In this document: piece after piece, positions 15,948-24,614 of the stretch
Layout of the letters: every line of letters begins with the position of its first letter
How positions within the stretch are numbered: the first letter of the stretch is position 1
From: an uncultured Bdellovibrio sp.
GTDB lineage: Bacteria > Bdellovibrionota > Bdellovibrionia > Bdellovibrionales > Bdellovibrionaceae
Assembly: GCF_946478835.1 (NCBI RefSeq)
Contig: NZ_CAMLDV010000034.1
Coordinates: 1 to 26,780 of the forward strand
Direction of reading: 5' to 3'
DNA length: 26,780 nt
The notes under the pieces: generated by a model
Databases searched by the model: none
What the model was told of the DNA's origin: nothing
Seen by the model: only the letters and a program-made list of their open reading frames with translations
Made by a program: the position numbers and the translations under genes

Positions 15948-16107
15948 GGAATCTCCCCTAAACACTAGACTACCATCTCCTTTTCGGCAGATTCACAAAA
16001 AACCACAGACCTTCTCACACTGAGACACCCTTGATGTTCCCTAAGAGAATCCATAGCCCCCGTCGTTAAGTGTTGTCTTAGAGTGAAACGTCTGAGATTT
16101 ATTAAGT

Positions 16108-16992
16108 ATGTCGAAGATTAAAAAAGCCATCATCCCAGCCGCTGGTCTAGGCACTCGCTTTTTGCCTGCCACCAAAACAGTTCCTAAGGAGATGCTCACT
16201 ATTGTGGACGCTCCGATCATTTTGTACGTGGTTGAAGAGGCCGTTCAAGCGGGCATTGAAGATATCGTTCTGATTGCCGGTCGTGGAAAGCATGCAATTG
16301 AAGATTTTTTTGATACTTCTTACGAGCTTGAAGACAAACTGGCTAAAGACGGCAAAGAAAAACTTCTTGAGCGCGTTACAAAAATTCGTGAAAAAGCCAA
16401 CATCATCAGCATTCGTCAAAAGCAAGCAATGGGCTTGGGTCACGCCGTTCTGTGTGGTCTTCCCATTATTGGAAAAGAGCCTTTTGCCGTTCTTCTGGGC
16501 GATGAAATCACGATGGGTTTCCATGGTGAACCGAATGTGACTTCTCAATTGGTCAGTTCTTTTGAAGAAACTGGCACTTCGACAATTTCCGTGATGAAGG
16601 TCTCTGAAAAAGATGTTTCAAAATACGGAATCGCAGAAGTTGAAGAAAATCCGAAAGGCTTTTTCAAGGTCACATCTTTGATTGAAAAACCAAAACCAAC
16701 GGAGACAAAAAGCCGTTGGGCTTTGCCGGGCCGCTACGCCTTCGACAATGGCATCATGGATATTCTGCACTCAGCGAAACCGACTTTGAATGGAGAAATT
16801 CAACTGACGGACAGTATGAAAGTTCTTTGTCAGTCCAAAGGACTGAATGCGATGACTTTCTCTGCAAAACGCTATGATGCCGGCGATAAAATCGGTTATC
16901 TTCAAGCCAATATCGAACTGGCTTTGCAAAATCCAGAGTTAGGTGCGGATCTTAAGAATTACATCCTGCACTTAGCGCAGAATTTGAAATAG
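16108..16992 (+). CDS. galU: UTP-glucose-1-phosphate uridylyltransferase
   Basis: GalU makes UDP-glucose from UTP and glucose-1-phosphate in the cytosol for lipopolysaccharide core, capsule and glycolipid synthesis. The 294-residue length is typical. Visible signatures are AAGLGTRFLPATKTVPKEML at 11-30 with the catalytic loop and lysine, LGDEI (metal-binding Asp), FKVTSLIEKPKPTETKSRWA, GRYAFDNGI and GEIQLTDSM, all characteristic of bacterial GalU rather than of RmlA or GlgC. The ribosome site before ATG 16108 is weak. The 160-base gap to the divergent lipoprotein gene must hold the promoter, but I find no convincing -35/-10 pair. The next gene starts eight bases after the galU stop, so galU probably leads the operon through priA. 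Confidence 0.95.
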   Translation: MSKIKKAIIPAAGLGTRFLPATKTVPKEMLTIVDAPIILYVVEEAVQAGIEDIVLIAGRGKHAIEDFFDTSYELEDKLAKDGKEKLLERVTKIREKANIISIRQKQAMGLGHAVLCGLPIIGKEPFAVLLGDEITMGFHGEPNVTSQLVSSFEETGTSTISVMKVSEKDVSKYGIAEVEENPKGFFKVTSLIEKPKPTETKSRWALPGRYAFDNGIMDILHSAKPTLNGEIQLTDSMKVLCQSKGLNAMTFSAKRYDAGDKIGYLQANIELALQNPELGADLKNYILHLAQNLK

Positions 16993-17000
16993 GAAAATCC

Positions 17001-17855
17001 ATGAAGAAGTTTTTTGTTTCATTATTGATTTCTCTTTGCCTTCCCGGTCTTGCGATGGCGTACATCATTCCGACTCGCACGATCTTGCAAAAAACGGCAG
17101 AAAACGCAGGCTCAGGAATCTATGCGATCGAGCAAGAAGTGCAATTTTCCAATGGCGAAGAAACGGTCGCCGTAAAGGAAACTTGGTTGATCGACAGTGA
17201 TCGCACCATGCGCCTTACCGTCACCGGAGCCAAAGATTTACAAAACAGCTTTAAGCTTCAGTACATTTATAACGGCGGACAAAAATGGAGCATGGCGAAT
17301 AACAACCGCACAAGTGCGAGAGTCCCGGAAGATTTCTTGGAAAAGTTTTTGAACTTTAGAAATCCAGAAATTTTTGCGAATACTTTAGCGCATCTTAAAA
17401 TGATTCCAGCTTCGGCTTTTCAGAAAAAACCTGTAGGAAAAACGGCCGCTGATTTCAAAAACGAACCTGAGTCATGGGTTCGGTACTCACGCACTGGTGG
17501 TGTGGTGAATTACGCCTTAGGCGTTCCAACTCCCGTGGATCAGGAACAAAACTATCCTGGCATCTGGATTGAGCAGGATCAATTCGTGGTTCGTAAACTT
17601 CGCCTGCCTTCACAAGTTGAAATGAGTGCTAACAATTACAATCAATTTGCGCGCGGTCTTTCTTATCCTCGTGCTCGCACAATTCGCTGGGGCAACAACA
17701 CAGTGACGATTCGTTTGATCAGTGCTTCAGCTCGCCCGCAAACAGCGGTGAATTTGTTCCAACCTTCATCTTTGGATGCGAATCTAAAATGGGACGGAAT
17801 TAATTCCTTGCCTGCGAAAGATGTTATCACGGAGTTCTACACGAGGTTTCGATGA
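17001..17855 (+). CDS. Exported protein of unknown function between galU and priA
   Basis: I do not recognise a family. The 284-residue product has a clean signal peptide (MKKFFVSLLISLCLPGLAMA) and a predicted periplasmic beta-rich body with repeated strand-turn-strand segments (YAIEQEVQFSNGEETVAVKE, ETWLIDSDRTMRLTVTG, QYIYNGGQKWSM). The overall feel is of the LolA/outer-membrane lipoprotein-sorting fold, but no diagnostic residue is evident. There is no lipobox and no cysteine after the signal. It begins eight bases after galU and overlaps priA by four bases (ATGA), so it is translated as part of the same operon. The coupling to priA is probably positional rather than functional. Confidence 0.7.
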   Translation: MKKFFVSLLISLCLPGLAMAYIIPTRTILQKTAENAGSGIYAIEQEVQFSNGEETVAVKETWLIDSDRTMRLTVTGAKDLQNSFKLQYIYNGGQKWSMANNNRTSARVPEDFLEKFLNFRNPEIFANTLAHLKMIPASAFQKKPVGKTAADFKNEPESWVRYSRTGGVVNYALGVPTPVDQEQNYPGIWIEQDQFVVRKLRLPSQVEMSANNYNQFARGLSYPRARTIRWGNNTVTIRLISASARPQTAVNLFQPSSLDANLKWDGINSLPAKDVITEFYTRFR

Positions 17856-19891
17856 GTTCTACTCAGCTATGGAGAGTGGCAGTGGATGCTCCTCTTCCAG
17901 AAGCTTTGACTTACAGCTTTGCAGAGCCTCTTCAGCGCGGTCAGCTTGTCAACGTGCCGCTGGGCCGACGCAAAGTGAAGGGTTTAGTTTTAGGACCCAC
18001 CGACAAAGTTCCTGATTTTGAAATTAAAAGCATTGATTCTATCGATGAAGAATACGGCCCACTTCCAGAGCAATTTGTAAAATGGCTGGAGTGGCTTGCG
18101 CAGTATTATATTCATCCGGTTGGACAAGTCGTACAGTCGGCTTTCCCTCCCCTGCGTAAGACGGATAAGCAAAGGCAATCAAAACGACCTCCGGTGATTC
18201 CGCAGCTTGAAAGTGATTCGGCTTTAGACTTAACAGATGAACAGCGTGAGTGTTTTGAGAACATCGCAAAACAAACAGGCTTTGCCACGCATTTGGTTTT
18301 TGGTGTGACTGGCTCTGGAAAGACGGAAGTTTATTTGCGTCTTTTGGATAAAGTTTTAAAAGGAGGAAAACGCGGGATTGTTCTTGTTCCCGAGATTTCT
18401 TTAACACCGCAACTGATTCAGCGATTCGCGCGTCGCTTTGGCGATAAGATTGCAGCTCTTCATTCGCAACTTACAGATCGTGAAAGAACCAATCAATGGT
18501 GGGATATCGTTGAAGGTCGAAAATCGATTTTAATCGGCGCCAGGTCTGCACTCTTTTGTCCTATTGAAGATTTAGGAATCATCATTGTTGATGAAGAGCA
18601 TGAACCCAGCTTCAAACAAGATGAAAAATTAAAATACAACGGTCGCGATGCCGCGGTGATGCTGGGTAAACTTATGAATTGCCCGGTTGTCTTAGGGTCA
18701 GCAACGCCGAGCCTTGAAACCTGGAAGAACGCGCAAGAAGGAAAATACCAACTTCACACACTTCGCCGCAGGGTTGCCAATCGGTCCCTTCCTGATATTG
18801 AGGTGATTGATCTTCGCCATCAAAAATCCGATGACGAAGAAAAGAAAAAGATCATCGATAAATATTCTCATCTGCCATTCTGGTTGAGCCCCGCACTTTA
18901 CGAGCGCATGGGCGAAGTTTTAGAGCGCGGTGATCAGGCGGCGTTATTTTTGAATCGTCGCGGAATCGCGCAAATGGTGGTCTGCCCTGCCTGCGGTCAT
19001 ACACGCGAATGCCCGAACTGTGATATTTCTTTGACGTTGCATGCGCATTCGCACCTGGTTTGCCACTATTGCGACTATCACGAAAATTTCAAAACGAAAT
19101 GTCCTGATTGCAAGGAAGGTGAACTGCAAGCGATTGGTTTAGGAACCGAGCTTGTTGAAACAGATCTTGCTCGCCTGTTCCCAGGAAAAACAATTGCGCG
19201 TGCGGACCGCGATGAAATTCAAAGTCGTGCAGATCTTGAAGACCTCATAGCAAAAATGGAATCCGGAGAAATTGATATTCTCGTTGGAACACAGATGATC
19301 GCCAAGGGTCTTGATTTTCCGAAACTCAAACTCGTGGGTCTTGTGCTTGCTGACGTCGGATTCAACCTTCCCGATTTCCGCGCGACCGAAAGAAGTTTTC
19401 AACTCATCACGCAAATGAGCGGTCGCAGTGGTCGCCACGTCAAAGAAGGCGAAAGCCCGGGACTCGTTATTATTCAGACTTTCAACGTCGAACACGACAG
19501 CATCACGTTCGCCCGGAATCATGACTACGAAGGCTTTGCCCAGCACGAATTAAACATTCGCTCACAATTAAGCTATCCTCCGGTTGGACGTTTGGTGAGT
19601 TTCCGCATTCAAGGAACTCATTTGGGGAAGGTCGAAGAGACAGCGGGACTTTTAGCGAGAAGAGCTTATGCTTTGAAAGCCCAATTCCCTCAATACAACT
19701 CCATTGAAGTTTTAGGGCCTGCTGAGGCGCCACTTTCGAAGTTGCGTGGGCAATTTCGCTATCACCTCCTTATCAAAACCACCCAGGTAGCCGCTGCAAA
19801 TCCCTTTTCAAGACAGTTACTGGGCGATCAGGAGTGGGTGCCTTCTGGAATTAAAATATTAATCGATATCGATCCAATGAGTTTGCTTTAA
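17852..19891 (+). CDS. priA: Primosomal replication-restart helicase PriA
   Basis: PriA binds stalled or collapsed forks, unwinds the lagging arm and loads the replicative helicase. The 679-residue protein shows every block of the family: an N-terminal 3'-DNA-binding domain beginning LWRVAVDAPLPEALTYSFAE, Walker A GVTGSGKT at 151-158, DEEH at 247-250 and GSATPSLETW (motif III). A zinc region with eight cysteines comes next (CPACGHTRECPNC then CHYCDYHENFKTKCPDC), followed by GTQMIAKGLDFP and QMSGRSGR (motif VI). E. coli PriA is 732 residues, so this is a slightly short but complete version. It overlaps the preceding gene by four bases. A small hairpin (CTTTCC/GGAAAG, 19900-19917) follows the stop. 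Confidence 0.96.
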   Translation: MSSTQLWRVAVDAPLPEALTYSFAEPLQRGQLVNVPLGRRKVKGLVLGPTDKVPDFEIKSIDSIDEEYGPLPEQFVKWLEWLAQYYIHPVGQVVQSAFPPLRKTDKQRQSKRPPVIPQLESDSALDLTDEQRECFENIAKQTGFATHLVFGVTGSGKTEVYLRLLDKVLKGGKRGIVLVPEISLTPQLIQRFARRFGDKIAALHSQLTDRERTNQWWDIVEGRKSILIGARSALFCPIEDLGIIIVDEEHEPSFKQDEKLKYNGRDAAVMLGKLMNCPVVLGSATPSLETWKNAQEGKYQLHTLRRRVANRSLPDIEVIDLRHQKSDDEEKKKIIDKYSHLPFWLSPALYERMGEVLERGDQAALFLNRRGIAQMVVCPACGHTRECPNCDISLTLHAHSHLVCHYCDYHENFKTKCPDCKEGELQAIGLGTELVETDLARLFPGKTIARADRDEIQSRADLEDLIAKMESGEIDILVGTQMIAKGLDFPKLKLVGLVLADVGFNLPDFRATERSFQLITQMSGRSGRHVKEGESPGLVIIQTFNVEHDSITFARNHDYEGFAQHELNIRSQLSYPPVGRLVSFRIQGTHLGKVEETAGLLARRAYALKAQFPQYNSIEVLGPAEAPLSKLRGQFRYHLLIKTTQVAAANPFSRQLLGDQEWVPSGIKILIDIDPMSLL

Positions 19892-19937
19892 TGTTTGCAC
19901 TTTCCTAAAATGGAAAGATCAGGGAAACTCAATTGGA

Positions 19938-20774
19938 ATGATTCAATGTCCTCGCTGCGGAATTCAAGTTACTGAGCTTCACCCCGTCGATCCGGAGTTA
20001 ATACAAAAACTTCAGGCCGCGGGTGAAACCAATTTGCCACCTCAAGTGTGTGCAGGTTGCATTTCTGATTTGCGCCGAACGTTGGCGACAAGCAGTGGCG
20101 GCATTTTGATGCAACAAGAGCGCGCCAAAGAACAGCACCGCCTGCAACTGTGGAAAAGCCGCGTGATGCTTATTAAAAAAGCTCGCATGTGCATGACCCA
20201 AAAACTTTATTCCGAAGCTGCCGTCTCTTACGAAAAATATTTAAAAATTCTTGATATCGTTTTCGACGTAAAAAAAGGCGAACGCCTTAAACCGGAAGCT
20301 TTTAAAGAAAGTGCCCGCACGACAGAACTGACAGTGGTTGCTTCTGTGTATTGGGATCTCTTGCGCATTTACGATTCTCACGACAAATACGCGGATCGCA
20401 TGGCCAACGCCGCAAAACAACTTGCGATGTTTGTTCAATTCACGCCGATTTATCCGGATATTATCCGCAAGGCAGAGTCCTTCCAAAAAACGGCGCGCAA
20501 TCCGCAAATCGTAAAACAGTTTTTAAAAATGTCAGACAAAGAACGTCCGCGTTGCTTTATTGCAACTTCGGCTTTCGACAACCCACTTGCAATAGAAGTT
20601 AGGACTCTGCGAGAGTTCCGCGATTTTACTCTTCGCAATTCTTTTTGGGGCCGCAAGTTTATTGCTTTTTATTATCAACATTCTCCTCGCATTGCTTGCT
20701 TACTCGATAAGCATCCGCAGTTCAAACCCGCAGTCAGAGCCCTTCTCCGCATTTTGATTAAATGCGTTAGCTAA
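19938..20774 (+). CDS. Zinc-ribbon protein with CFI-box C-terminal domain
   Basis: The 278-residue product begins with a probable zinc ribbon: Cys4 and Cys7 (CPRCG) paired with Cys38 and Cys41 (CAGC). A helical region (about 75-185, YSEAAVSYEKYLKIL and further helices) could be TPR-like. The C-terminal ~73 residues match the CFI-box-CTERM domain: CFIATSAFDNPLAIEV at 206-221, LREFRDFTLR, GRKFIAFYYQHSPRIA and PAVRALLRILIK. That domain is common at the C-termini of unrelated proteins in predatory and social deltaproteobacteria-like groups, and its function is unknown. It is separated from priA by 46 bases and has only a weak ribosome site. The zinc ribbon plus CFI-box architecture suggests a cytosolic binding or adaptor role, by inference. 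Confidence 0.75.
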   Translation: MIQCPRCGIQVTELHPVDPELIQKLQAAGETNLPPQVCAGCISDLRRTLATSSGGILMQQERAKEQHRLQLWKSRVMLIKKARMCMTQKLYSEAAVSYEKYLKILDIVFDVKKGERLKPEAFKESARTTELTVVASVYWDLLRIYDSHDKYADRMANAAKQLAMFVQFTPIYPDIIRKAESFQKTARNPQIVKQFLKMSDKERPRCFIATSAFDNPLAIEVRTLREFRDFTLRNSFWGRKFIAFYYQHSPRIACLLDKHPQFKPAVRALLRILIKCVS

Positions 20775-20829
20775 AGTTTCGCGTCTTTGAGGCTTGCAAA
20801 GCCCGTCCTTTATGAGGGAAGGTATTTGC

Positions 20830-21975
20830 ATGGCTCATATCTACGATTACGCAATTATTGGAAGTGGTTTAACTGGTCTTAGCATCGCTGCGGCTCTCAG
20901 TCGCGAGACTGACAACATCGCACTTATTGAAGCGGCTGACGTTGCTTTTGGTACAAACAAAAAAGTAAATTTCCCGACGGGTCCTATCAATAACGGACTT
21001 CGCTTTGTACCGGATTCAGTTCTTGCTGAAAAAGCGATGAGCTTTCTTGAAAAGATTCTGAATAAAAAAGTGATCGCGGATGTTTCAGAAGAAGCTCCGA
21101 TTACTTATGAAGCGGGCGGCTTTAAAACTTTCTTAGGCTTCGGTGAGAATCCTCCTGCATTCTATGAAGAACTTTCCTACTTCACGTCCAGCAAACGCAT
21201 TGATTTGGCTTCGCAACCTTTTGAGTGGACACAAGCTCTTTTTGAACAATTCAAAGGTGACTTCATGCCACGTTCTTATGTGACGAAGTTTCATCAAGAA
21301 GGCGACAAAGTTTCTCACATCACAATCAACGGTTCTAAAACTTTGCATGCACAGAATTTTATTTTTGCAGGCACCGTAAAAGACCTTGGCGTGCTTTTAC
21401 CGGAAGATTCTATTTCTACACGTGCGCGTTCTAAACTTTCAAAAAACACTTATTGGACTGCTCTGTGCTTGGATGTTTGTCACAGCAAAGAAGTGACAGA
21501 TTCAACAGCGATGCACATCCTGAACGGAACCACTCAAGATGAAATCGGTCCTTGTGCGGGCCGCTTCCTTCCATCTGTTGAAGTCGACGGTCAGAAACTT
21601 CAAGCGTCTCAGTGGATGACATTCATTGAACAAGAAGTGACGGAAGATAGCGAAGTGGTTGGCATGGCTTTGAAAAAAATCAAACGCCAAATCAAGCGCG
21701 CTTATCCTGAAGCTTTGGACAATATTAAACTTGAAAGAATTTTTGTCGCTCCGATTATTGCAGGAAACGGCGATATTAAGTTGAGCGCAAACTTGACTAT
21801 TCCTGAGTTGGAAAATCTTTGGATCGCTTCTTCAACTGTGAATGAACAAAAGAATTTAGTTGGTGCTCTTTTGCAGGCTGAAATGATTGTGGCCTCTCTT
21901 GGTTTCCGTGTTGAAGCCTCTGAGGAAGTTACAATGAATCACGAAGAAGAGACTCCACAAGAAGCTTCTCTTTAG
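20830..21975 (+). CDS. FAD-dependent oxidoreductase (NAD(P)-binding Rossmann, amine-oxidase-like)
   Basis: I chose ATG 20830, preceded by GAGGGAAGG, rather than ATG 20794. The 381-residue product opens with a dinucleotide-binding Rossmann fold: YDYAIIGSGLTGLSIAAALS with GxGxxG at 11-16 and the acidic end of strand two in NIALIEAADVAFG. The remaining layout, with NLWIASSTVNEQKNLVGALL near the C-terminus as the second FAD-contacting segment, fits the protoporphyrinogen-oxidase/amine-oxidase superfamily. No substrate-specific motif is recognisable. The last ~25 residues are acidic and probably disordered. The protein looks cytosolic. The TAG stop overlaps the stop of the convergent histidine-kinase gene within four bases and there is no good terminator between them. 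Confidence 0.75.
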   Translation: MAHIYDYAIIGSGLTGLSIAAALSRETDNIALIEAADVAFGTNKKVNFPTGPINNGLRFVPDSVLAEKAMSFLEKILNKKVIADVSEEAPITYEAGGFKTFLGFGENPPAFYEELSYFTSSKRIDLASQPFEWTQALFEQFKGDFMPRSYVTKFHQEGDKVSHITINGSKTLHAQNFIFAGTVKDLGVLLPEDSISTRARSKLSKNTYWTALCLDVCHSKEVTDSTAMHILNGTTQDEIGPCAGRFLPSVEVDGQKLQASQWMTFIEQEVTEDSEVVGMALKKIKRQIKRAYPEALDNIKLERIFVAPIIAGNGDIKLSANLTIPELENLWIASSTVNEQKNLVGALLQAEMIVASLGFRVEASEEVTMNHEEETPQEASL

Positions 21976-23315
21976 GCTTCTTCTAAAGGCAGGGAGAAGG
22001 AGAACGTCGTTCCCTCTCCCACTTTGCTATCGACAGAAATCTGTCCGCCCATAAGCTCAATTAAATTTTTTGAAATCATCAAACCCAATCCCGAGCCACC
22101 GTACTTGCGAGAGATTGAGGGATCTTCCTGATAAAAGCTTCTAAATAATTTTTTGATATTATCGTAGTGAATGCCCTTGCCGGTGTCTTTCACATGCCAG
22201 CGATACAGACGGGCCTCACGATCTTTGTAAACTTCGATGCGAACTTTTCCGCTGTCCGTGAACTTCACGGCATTGCTGACTAAATTCGTGAGCACTTGAC
22301 GGAGTCGATACGAATCTCCCAGTGTGTGATTGGGAATTCCTTCATCCATGGCGAGCTCTAGCTCCAAACCTTTTTCCATACATTTCACAGAAAACATCTT
22401 GTGGATATCTTGGTGGAGTTCTTTGAGATCAAAACGATGGTGATCAATCTGCAAAAGGCCGTTTTCAATTTTAGAAATATCCAAAATATCATTAATCAGA
22501 TGCAAAAGAGTGTCCGAGCAGCGATGAATCGTTCCGATGTACTCCCGCTGCTCTTCATCCAAGGTTGTGTCGCGCAAAATATCGGAAAATCCCAGAATAC
22601 TATTTAAAGGCGTGCGAATTTCGTGGCTCATATTGCTTAAAAAATTTGATTTGAGAGAAGCAAAACGCAGAGCCTCTTCGCGAGCTTCGATAAGTTGAAA
22701 TTTTGAGAACGCCATTTCTCGCAGTTCTGCGCGAATGCGTTGAATGCCTAAGCCTAAAATGATGTTCTCAAAGAAAACCCAACCGGCATGTTCAATCCAC
22801 CGCCACTCGACATCAGCACTTTCTCCATAAACGGATATTGGAAGTAAAACTCCGCGCAGCCCGTGATCGATCACAACGATCGCCGCCGCCACCCACAAAA
22901 CTGGGATATCCATATAAAAAGCTAGAGCCGCTAGCGACACAAAGACATGAAAGTGCGTTTCGATTCTTCCACCGGTGAGATAGATGAGGAGAATTGAAAA
23001 ACAGACTTGAGCAATAGCGATAATGTAGCGGGTGATTTTCTGACCGGGCAAAACCCACGCGCAATATATAGGAGGAAGGGCGAAAAGACCGCCGAAGACC
23101 AATCCCACCAAGGCATTTTCCAAAGAGCCACTGAACTGCCCTACCCAAGTAAAAGGGGTGATGCTTGCGCCTAGAAAAATACAGCTAACCCATTGAATTA
23201 GCATAAGAAATGCAAAGGCTCGATCGACACGAATACCGATTTCATGCATTTGCTGCTGGAAGATTTTTTCTACTTCCGGATGATTTCGTCCGAGTTCTTG
23301 ACCTGTCATTCCCAT
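21972..23315 (-). CDS. Membrane sensor histidine kinase, orphan
   Basis: The 447-residue protein has about six membrane segments in residues 30-195, a short coiled linker, and a complete kinase core. Visible blocks are the H box MSHEIRTPLNSILGFSDIL with phospho-acceptor His231, N box LTNLVSNAVKFT, G1 DTGKGI, F box FRSFYQED and G2 GGSGLGL. There is no PAS, HAMP or receiver domain. The membrane region carries GGRIETHFHVF (115-125) and IDHGLRG (149-155), an arrangement I recall from other HKs and GGDEF proteins with similar integral-membrane sensors; the histidines could bind metal or heme. No response-regulator gene is adjacent, so its partner is elsewhere. It converges on the FAD-oxidoreductase gene with overlapping stops. 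Confidence 0.93.
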   Translation of the reverse strand: MGMTGQELGRNHPEVEKIFQQQMHEIGIRVDRAFAFLMLIQWVSCIFLGASITPFTWVGQFSGSLENALVGLVFGGLFALPPIYCAWVLPGQKITRYIIAIAQVCFSILLIYLTGGRIETHFHVFVSLAALAFYMDIPVLWVAAAIVVIDHGLRGVLLPISVYGESADVEWRWIEHAGWVFFENIILGLGIQRIRAELREMAFSKFQLIEAREEALRFASLKSNFLSNMSHEIRTPLNSILGFSDILRDTTLDEEQREYIGTIHRCSDTLLHLINDILDISKIENGLLQIDHHRFDLKELHQDIHKMFSVKCMEKGLELELAMDEGIPNHTLGDSYRLRQVLTNLVSNAVKFTDSGKVRIEVYKDREARLYRWHVKDTGKGIHYDNIKKLFRSFYQEDPSISRKYGGSGLGLMISKNLIELMGGQISVDSKVGEGTTFSFSLPLEEA

Positions 23316-23601
23316 ATTCGCCTACGTTCCTTAGTGGGACTTCCCCGTACCTATCGGATGCGACTCATAGTGTCTAAACAAACTTTAATGATGGACGATC
23401 AGATGTAATACAGATGTTTCAGAAGAGGACTGGTCCAAAGACTTCTTGCGCAGCGTGACCCACTATGATATCCCCAGATTCCAACAATAAGCACTCGTGA
23501 GTATTAACTGGTCCCTCAAGTACTGAAAAAGAGGGTCTTCCGGCGAAAAAAAGAAGCTGGCTCTGCTGACGAGGACGATTAACCAGAAAGGAAGTACTGC
23601 C
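23316..23601 (+). promoter_or_regulatory. Control region and 5' leader of the rpsB-tsf-pyrH-frr block
   Basis: These 286 bases separate the divergent kinase gene from rpsB and contain no ORF. An 8-base sequence ACTGGTCC occurs twice, at 23429-23436 and 23507-23514. Two possible hairpins are visible: AGAAG/CTTCT at 23421-23446 enclosing GGA/TCC, and CCCTC/GAGGG at 23513-23535. A good ribosome site (AAAGGAAG, 23587-23594) precedes ATG 23602. Candidate -10 boxes (TAATAC at 23406, TATGAT at 23464) lack convincing -35 partners. S2 autoregulation through its leader is known in other bacteria, but I cannot show that here. Confidence 0.45.
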
Positions 23602-24534
23602 ATGGCACAAGTGACCATGAAAGAAATGTTAGACGCTGGCGTCCACTTCGGACATCAAACTCAGCGTTGGAACCCAAAAATGAAACCTTATGTTTACACA
23701 GCTCGCGGAGGCATTCATATCATTGACCTTCAAAAGACTGTTGTACGCGCTAACAAAGCTGCTGAGTTCGTAAAAGAAGTTGCTGCTAACGGTGGTCGTT
23801 TGATCTTCGTTGGAACTAAAAAGCAAGCTATCGAACCAATCCAAGAAGCTGCAGCAAAATGCGGTCAGTACTACGTAACTAAGCGTTGGTTGGGTGGTAT
23901 GATGACGAACTTCGAAACGATCAAATCTTCTATCGATCGTCTTCGCAAGATCGACACAATGAAAGAAAAAGGTGAATTCAATTACCTTACTAAAAAAGAA
24001 CGCGCGAAGCTTGAAAAAGAATATCTTCGTTTGACTGAGTTCTTGAACGGTATCCGTGACATGAAGGAAATGCCTTCTGCTATGTTCGTAGTAGATCTTC
24101 CTAAAGAACACATCGCGGTTGCTGAAGCAAAACGTTTGGGCATCCCAGTAGTTGGTATCGCTGATACAAACTCTGATCCTGAATCTATCGAATACGCTAT
24201 CCCAGGTAACGACGATGCGATCCGTTCTATCAAATTGTTCGCAAACCTAGTTGCTGAAGCGTACCTAGAAGGTGCTAAAACTTGGGAACAAAAACTTCGC
24301 ACAATGACAGACAAACAATCTGATGTTGCTAAAGAAGCTAAAGCTGAAGGTAAAGAAGAAGCTCCGAAACGTCGTGGCGCTCCTAAAGCTGGTGCGAAAG
24401 AAGCTCCTAAGAAAGCTGCTGGCCCAACAGTTGTTAAAGCCACTAAATCTCGTAAACTTGTTGCTGCTGGTACAGCAGAAGAAGTTGAGATCCAAGCTGA
24501 GCTTGAGAACAAAGAAGACGATTCTGCTGAGTAA
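23602..24534 (+). CDS. rpsB: 30S ribosomal protein S2 with long C-terminal extension
   Basis: S2 is a core small-subunit protein needed for S1 recruitment. The first ~235 residues are canonical: TMKEMLDAGVHFGHQTQRWN, RLIFVGTKKQAIEPIQ, RWLGGMMTNFETIKSSI, MPSAMFVVDLPKEHIAVAEA and GIPVVGIADTNSDP. E. coli S2 has 241 residues; this one has 310. The extra ~70 residues are Lys/Ala/Glu-rich (KAEGKEEAPKRRGAPKAGAK), then LVAAGTAEEVEIQAELENK and an acidic end, and are likely disordered. It is the first gene of the conserved rpsB-tsf-pyrH-frr order. Codon use is biased in a way typical of highly expressed genes. A strong hairpin follows the stop. Confidence 0.98.
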   Translation: MAQVTMKEMLDAGVHFGHQTQRWNPKMKPYVYTARGGIHIIDLQKTVVRANKAAEFVKEVAANGGRLIFVGTKKQAIEPIQEAAAKCGQYYVTKRWLGGMMTNFETIKSSIDRLRKIDTMKEKGEFNYLTKKERAKLEKEYLRLTEFLNGIRDMKEMPSAMFVVDLPKEHIAVAEAKRLGIPVVGIADTNSDPESIEYAIPGNDDAIRSIKLFANLVAEAYLEGAKTWEQKLRTMTDKQSDVAKEAKAEGKEEAPKRRGAPKAGAKEAPKKAAGPTVVKATKSRKLVAAGTAEEVEIQAELENKEDDSAE

Positions 24535-24555
24535 TTATCAGCTGAATGAAGTAGC

Positions 24556-24576
24556 AAGGGTGGCCTAGCCACCCTT
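24556..24576 (+). terminator. Intercistronic hairpin between rpsB and tsf, probable attenuator
   Basis: AAGGGTGGC-CTA-GCCACCCTT is a perfect 9-bp GC-rich stem with a 3-base loop, followed by CTCTTTGTCC rather than a clean U run. It lies 21 bases after the rpsB stop. This suggests partial termination or mRNA processing that sets the S2 to EF-Ts ratio, rather than full termination. Confidence 0.65.
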
Positions 24577-24608
24577 CTCTTTGTCCGCCTTCTCGTTTTT
24601 TGATCTTT

Positions 24609-24614
24609 TATAAT
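24609..24614 (+). promoter_or_regulatory. Candidate -10 box of a tsf promoter
   Basis: A perfect TATAAT lies 28 bases before the tsf ATG, just after the rpsB-tsf hairpin, in an AT-rich stretch. The -35 position at 17-base spacing (CGCCTT) is poor, so the element may be an accident of AT-rich sequence or a promoter relying on other contacts. Confidence 0.35.

Noticed and set aside
23446..23474. rpsB promoter TTGCGC with TATCCC or TATGAT
   Set aside because: Either the boxes are poor at 17-base spacing or the spacing is 12 bases; not supportable.
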